DNA of 38,231 nt from Deltaproteobacteria bacterium (lineage in GTDB: Bacteria; Myxococcota_A; Polyangia; Polyangiales; JADJMO01), in assembly GCA_022843175.1 (NCBI GenBank), contig JALHOE010000073.1:1-38231 (forward strand), read 5' to 3'. Below are positions 35,564-38,231 of the stretch, one piece after another. The translations under genes were made by a program, and so were the position numbers. How positions within the stretch are numbered: the stretch's first letter is position 1; each line of letters starts with the position of its first letter. Below the pieces are notes generated by a model. It was not told where the DNA came from and made no database searches. It worked only from the letters and a program-made list of their open reading frames with translations.

Positions 35564-36337
35564 GTGCTCTCCGTCGCTCTCACCGCCGCCCTGGCCGTCA
35601 CCCCCATCGAACCGAGCCCCCACGACCCGCGCACGCCGGCGTTCCAGCTCTACGCCGAGATCGACATCCCCGTGCTGGTCATCGGCGCGGTGTTCGGCTC
35701 GGCCCGCTTCTTCCGGACGCAACGCGCGTACTGCGCGCCGCGCTGCGATCCGTCGGAGCTCAACGCGTTCGACCGCACCACCGCGGGGTTCTGGAGTCAG
35801 CCCTGGGCGCGCGTCTCGGACGTCGGCGTGGGCCTCCTGGCCGTGTCGTCCGCGACCATGCTCGTGGCCGACGAGGGCTTCCTCCCCGCGTTGAACGACG
35901 CGGTGGTGATCGCGCAGTCGGCGCTCCTCGCCAACTCGGCGCCCTCACTGATCACGGTCGCTACCGAGCGCCCGCGTCCGTTTCTCTACGGCGACAGGGC
36001 GCCGGCCGACGCGCGCACGGACGCCGACACCGGCATGTCCTTCATCAGCAGCCACACCTCGATGTCGTTCGCGCTCGTGACCTCGACGTTCATGGCCATG
36101 CACCGGAGGCATCCCGGGGCGTCGAACGCCGTGCTCGCCGTCGGCCTCCCGATCGCCACCACCGTGGCCACCGCGCGCGTGCTGGCCGGTCGGCATTTCA
36201 TGACCGACGTGATCGCCGGCGCGCTGGTTGGCTCCGCGATGGGCATCCTCGTGCCGGCGCTGCACGAGCTTCCGATCCGGGTGACGCCCACGGTCGACAA
36301 GCAGGGCGCCGGTTTCAGCGTGCAGGGCGTTCTGTGA
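35564..36337 (+). CDS. PAP2-family phosphatase
   Basis: A protein of 257 residues from GTG 35564. The first 13 residues (LSVALTAALAVTP) look like a short signal or first helix. The three PAP2 motifs are present: ERPRPF (135-140), SFISSHTSMSF with His164 in place of the usual PSGH setting, and RVLAGRHFMTD (Arg205, His211, Asp215). It probably dephosphorylates lipid phosphates such as phosphatidate or undecaprenyl pyrophosphate at the membrane. TATACA (35551-35556) is a candidate -10 about 8 nt before the start, so the message may be leaderless. The stop overlaps the next gene's GTG (GTGA). Confidence 0.88.
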   Translation: MLSVALTAALAVTPIEPSPHDPRTPAFQLYAEIDIPVLVIGAVFGSARFFRTQRAYCAPRCDPSELNAFDRTTAGFWSQPWARVSDVGVGLLAVSSATMLVADEGFLPALNDAVVIAQSALLANSAPSLITVATERPRPFLYGDRAPADARTDADTGMSFISSHTSMSFALVTSTFMAMHRRHPGASNAVLAVGLPIATTVATARVLAGRHFMTDVIAGALVGSAMGILVPALHELPIRVTPTVDKQGAGFSVQGVL

Positions 36338-37518
36338 GCGAGGTCGCCGTCGTCCAGCAGATCGACGCGCTCGAGGCCGAGGGCCTCGGCTCGACGAAAC
36401 GCGAGACGCTCGTCGAGCTGTTGCCGCGCCCGCTGCCGACGGCGCTCACCGCCGCCGAGCTCACGGAGTACGCGCGGCGGGTGCGCAACCTCGCGCTGTT
36501 CGACTTCGTGTCCGTGACGATCGACGGGCGCGTCCTCCACGTCCGGGTGCGGCGCAAGGCGACGATCTCTCCGACCGTCGACTTCTCGAGCGGCAAGACG
36601 CTGCGCGACTCCAAGATCACCCTCGGCCTCACCGAGAACGACATCGACGGCCGCGGCACGCGCCTCGGTGGAAAGGCCAGCTACAGCGAACGCGGACTCA
36701 ATTTCGCGGTGTGGATGAACCAGCACCCGTACGGGCCGCGGCGGTGGATGAACGAGCTCGAGGTGTTCTACGCCGGCTCCGGCTTCCGCTTCGAAGGCGA
36801 CGCCTCGAAGTGGCATCGCAACCGCTTCGGCGGCTTCGTCGAGTTCCTCTCGCCGTTCCTCTACGGGCGCCATTGGCGCTACGAGCTGCAGGTCGAGGCG
36901 TATCGGGAGACGTACACCTACGTCGACACGCCTCACGCGCTCCGCAGCGGCACCTACGCGGGCGTGGTGAGCGAGCTGATCTGGGATCGCTACTCGTGGA
37001 ACGACCTCACGCCGAACGGCGCGCGGCTCACCCTCGAGGTGAAGCCGGGAGTCTTCCTCGGCGCCGCCGAGCCGCGCCACGAGGCCCTGGTCAAGGCGCT
37101 CGGCGCGCTGAAGCTCGGCGAGGCCACCGCGCTCGTCGCCTTCGGCAAGATCGCCGCCGTCAACGGCGGCAACGTAAACCATAGTCTGCTTATAGGAAGC
37201 CAGCAGGGCGTGCGGGGCCTGTCGGACTCGCTCCACCGTGGCGCGAAGGTCGGCTTCGCGAACCTGGAGCTGCGCCACGCGCTGTCGCTCGGCAAGCGCT
37301 GGTACCTCCAGGGCGTGCTCTTCACCGACGCCGCGCGGTTCCAGCCGATGGACGCGCGCGGCGACGCGACGCCGTGGGTGAACGCGTGGTCCACGGGCGC
37401 GGGCGTGCGCATCCTCCCGACCGCGCTGGTCGATACGCTGCTCCGCTTCGACGTGGCGCGGCTTCACGCGCCGAACGGGAGCTGGTTCTACCAGCTCGGG
37501 ATCACCCAATACATCTGA
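36334..37518 (+). CDS. Omp85-like POTRA/beta-barrel protein without visible signal peptide
   Basis: A protein of 394 residues from GTG 36334, which overlaps the PAP2 stop. Residues about 5-75 form a POTRA-like unit (VVQQIDALEAEGLGSTKRET; then RRVRNLALFDFVSVTIDG). VRRKATISPTVDFSSGKTL is the linker common in Omp85/TamA-type proteins. From about 95 on, the pattern is alternating aromatic beta strands: FLSPFLYGRHWRYELQVEAY, YAGVVSELIWDRYSW, and the final WFYQLGITQYI. A family member should be exported and inserted in the outer membrane, yet no signal sequence precedes the POTRA region and no earlier start codon exists in frame near the junction. Rare AT-rich codons occur at 37172-37200. Confidence 0.75.
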   Translation: MSEVAVVQQIDALEAEGLGSTKRETLVELLPRPLPTALTAAELTEYARRVRNLALFDFVSVTIDGRVLHVRVRRKATISPTVDFSSGKTLRDSKITLGLTENDIDGRGTRLGGKASYSERGLNFAVWMNQHPYGPRRWMNELEVFYAGSGFRFEGDASKWHRNRFGGFVEFLSPFLYGRHWRYELQVEAYRETYTYVDTPHALRSGTYAGVVSELIWDRYSWNDLTPNGARLTLEVKPGVFLGAAEPRHEALVKALGALKLGEATALVAFGKIAAVNGGNVNHSLLIGSQQGVRGLSDSLHRGAKVGFANLELRHALSLGKRWYLQGVLFTDAARFQPMDARGDATPWVNAWSTGAGVRILPTALVDTLLRFDVARLHAPNGSWFYQLGITQYI

Positions 37519-37521
37519 CGC

Positions 37522-38231
37522 TCACTTCACGAGCGCGGCCGATGTCTTGCCGTATTTGTCCCGCACGAGCTTCTCCGCGGTGACGAACGCGACGCCGCGC
37601 TTGCGAAGCTCGGCGATCAACGTGGGCAGCGCGTCGGCGGTGAGGGTCTGGGTGTCGTGCATCAGGATCGAGCCGCGTCGGCCGAGGTCGATCCGCTTGA
37701 GGATGCGATCGACGATGCACGCCGAGCTGTCGCACGTCCAATCGAGCGCCTCGATGCTCCAGCCGATGTGGACACCGTGCTTCGCCACGATCGGGAACAC
37801 CCGCGCCTGCTCGTCGTCGGTGCCCGAGAGGTACGGCTGCCCGAACGGGGCGCGCACCAGGGTCACCCGCGGCGCGCACGGGGCGACGAGCGCGAGATCG
37901 TCCTCGAGCGCGCGCAGCTGGGCGTCGACGTCGGTGGAGGTCTTGGACAGATCGTAGTGATTGCCGGTGTGGTTACCGAGGACGTGCCCCTCGGCGACGA
38001 TCCGCAGCAGGCTCTTCTGCGCCTCGCTGCTCGTCCTGAGGTCGATCGTCGCGCGCGAGTTGATGAAGAACGTGGCGCGGATCTTCTCCGCCTTGAGCGT
38101 GTCGAGGATGCGGTTGGTCGTCGCCGGGTTCGGGCCGTCGTCGAAGGTGAGCGCGACGGTGTTCGGCGTGGTCGGCTGCTCCCAGTGACGGAGCATCGGG
38201 TAGGCGTCGCTCGGCGGCGCGGTGGGCGGCG
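37522..38231 (-). CDS. Polysaccharide deacetylase (NodB domain), 5' end outside window
   Basis: A minus-strand frame runs off the right edge; 236 codons are visible. Counting from an internal Met at 38196, NodB motif 1 is TFDDGP (Asp19, Asp20), motif 2 HTGNH (His76, His80), motif 3 RAPFG, motif 4 the IGWSIEALDWTCD segment and motif 5 ILMHDTQTL. It removes N-acetyl groups from peptidoglycan or another polysaccharide in the envelope. A Pro/Ala-rich stretch (PPTAPPSDAYP) precedes the domain and points to a signal or linker further upstream. It converges on the Omp85-like gene with 3 bp between stops. Confidence 0.93.
   Translation of the reverse strand, partial: PPTAPPSDAYPMLRHWEQPTTPNTVALTFDDGPNPATTNRILDTLKAEKIRATFFINSRATIDLRTSSEAQKSLLRIVAEGHVLGNHTGNHYDLSKTSTDVDAQLRALEDDLALVAPCAPRVTLVRAPFGQPYLSGTDDEQARVFPIVAKHGVHIGWSIEALDWTCDSSACIVDRILKRIDLGRRGSILMHDTQTLTADALPTLIAELRKRGVAFVTAEKLVRDKYGKTSAALVK

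Overview
This is a gene-dense, high-GC stretch of bacterial chromosome. Gene content points to a myxobacterium (Myxococcota, probably the Polyangia/Sorangiineae side). It has six Hanks-type Ser/Thr kinases in 38 kb, a DUF2378 protein of the Myxococcus paralogous type, many lipoproteins of unknown role, an S46 peptidase, and synonymous third positions that are nearly all G or C. No rRNA, tRNA, CRISPR array, insertion sequence or prophage gene was seen. No gap between genes exceeds about 265 bases.

Layout. 1-3.2 kb: the start of an AddB-like nuclease gene, a PEGA-domain Ser/Thr kinase, and an ECF sigma/anti-sigma pair. 3.3-7.4 kb: a glycine-zipper membrane protein, a PafA-like alkaline phosphatase, a YycJ/WalJ-type metallo-beta-lactamase-fold hydrolase, and a two-gene peroxide-defence operon. 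That operon holds OsmC and a BCP/PrxQ peroxiredoxin whose catalytic cysteine codon is TGA, followed by a SECIS-like hairpin. 7.4-14.1 kb, minus strand: DUF2378 protein, small helical protein, zinc-ribbon kinase, S46 dipeptidyl-peptidase, a 120-bp inverted-repeat element, a low-molecular-weight phosphatase and an alpha/beta-hydrolase lipoprotein. 14.1-18.6 kb: DUF2325 protein behind a palindromic operator, exonuclease III, EamA transporter, then a divergent lipoprotein pair (PHM-like copper monooxygenase and EEP-like protein) with mirrored leaders.

18.6-30.2 kb is a signalling cluster. Reading leftward from 23.5 kb, a membrane class III cyclase, a kinase with a pseudo-receiver and a LysM/FecR-like envelope protein overlap by ATGA junctions. 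Reading rightward, a kinase-receiver fusion is followed by a free Hpt protein. Facing these are a kinase, a second kinase-receiver fusion, a stand-alone receiver and a GAF-PAS hybrid histidine kinase with two receivers. The arrangement suggests a His-Asp phosphorelay wired directly into Ser/Thr kinases.

30.3-38.2 kb: a minus-strand run of Ski2-like helicase, metallophosphoesterase, DUF3298-type lipoprotein and HAD phosphatase. A divergent pair follows: a PAP2 phosphatase and an Omp85-like POTRA/barrel protein with no visible signal peptide. A NodB polysaccharide deacetylase runs off the right edge.

The strongest single observation is the selenocysteine peroxiredoxin at 6855-7292, which ordinary gene calling would break at the TGA. 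The most system-like observation is the mixed Ser/Thr-kinase/His-Asp phosphorelay cluster.
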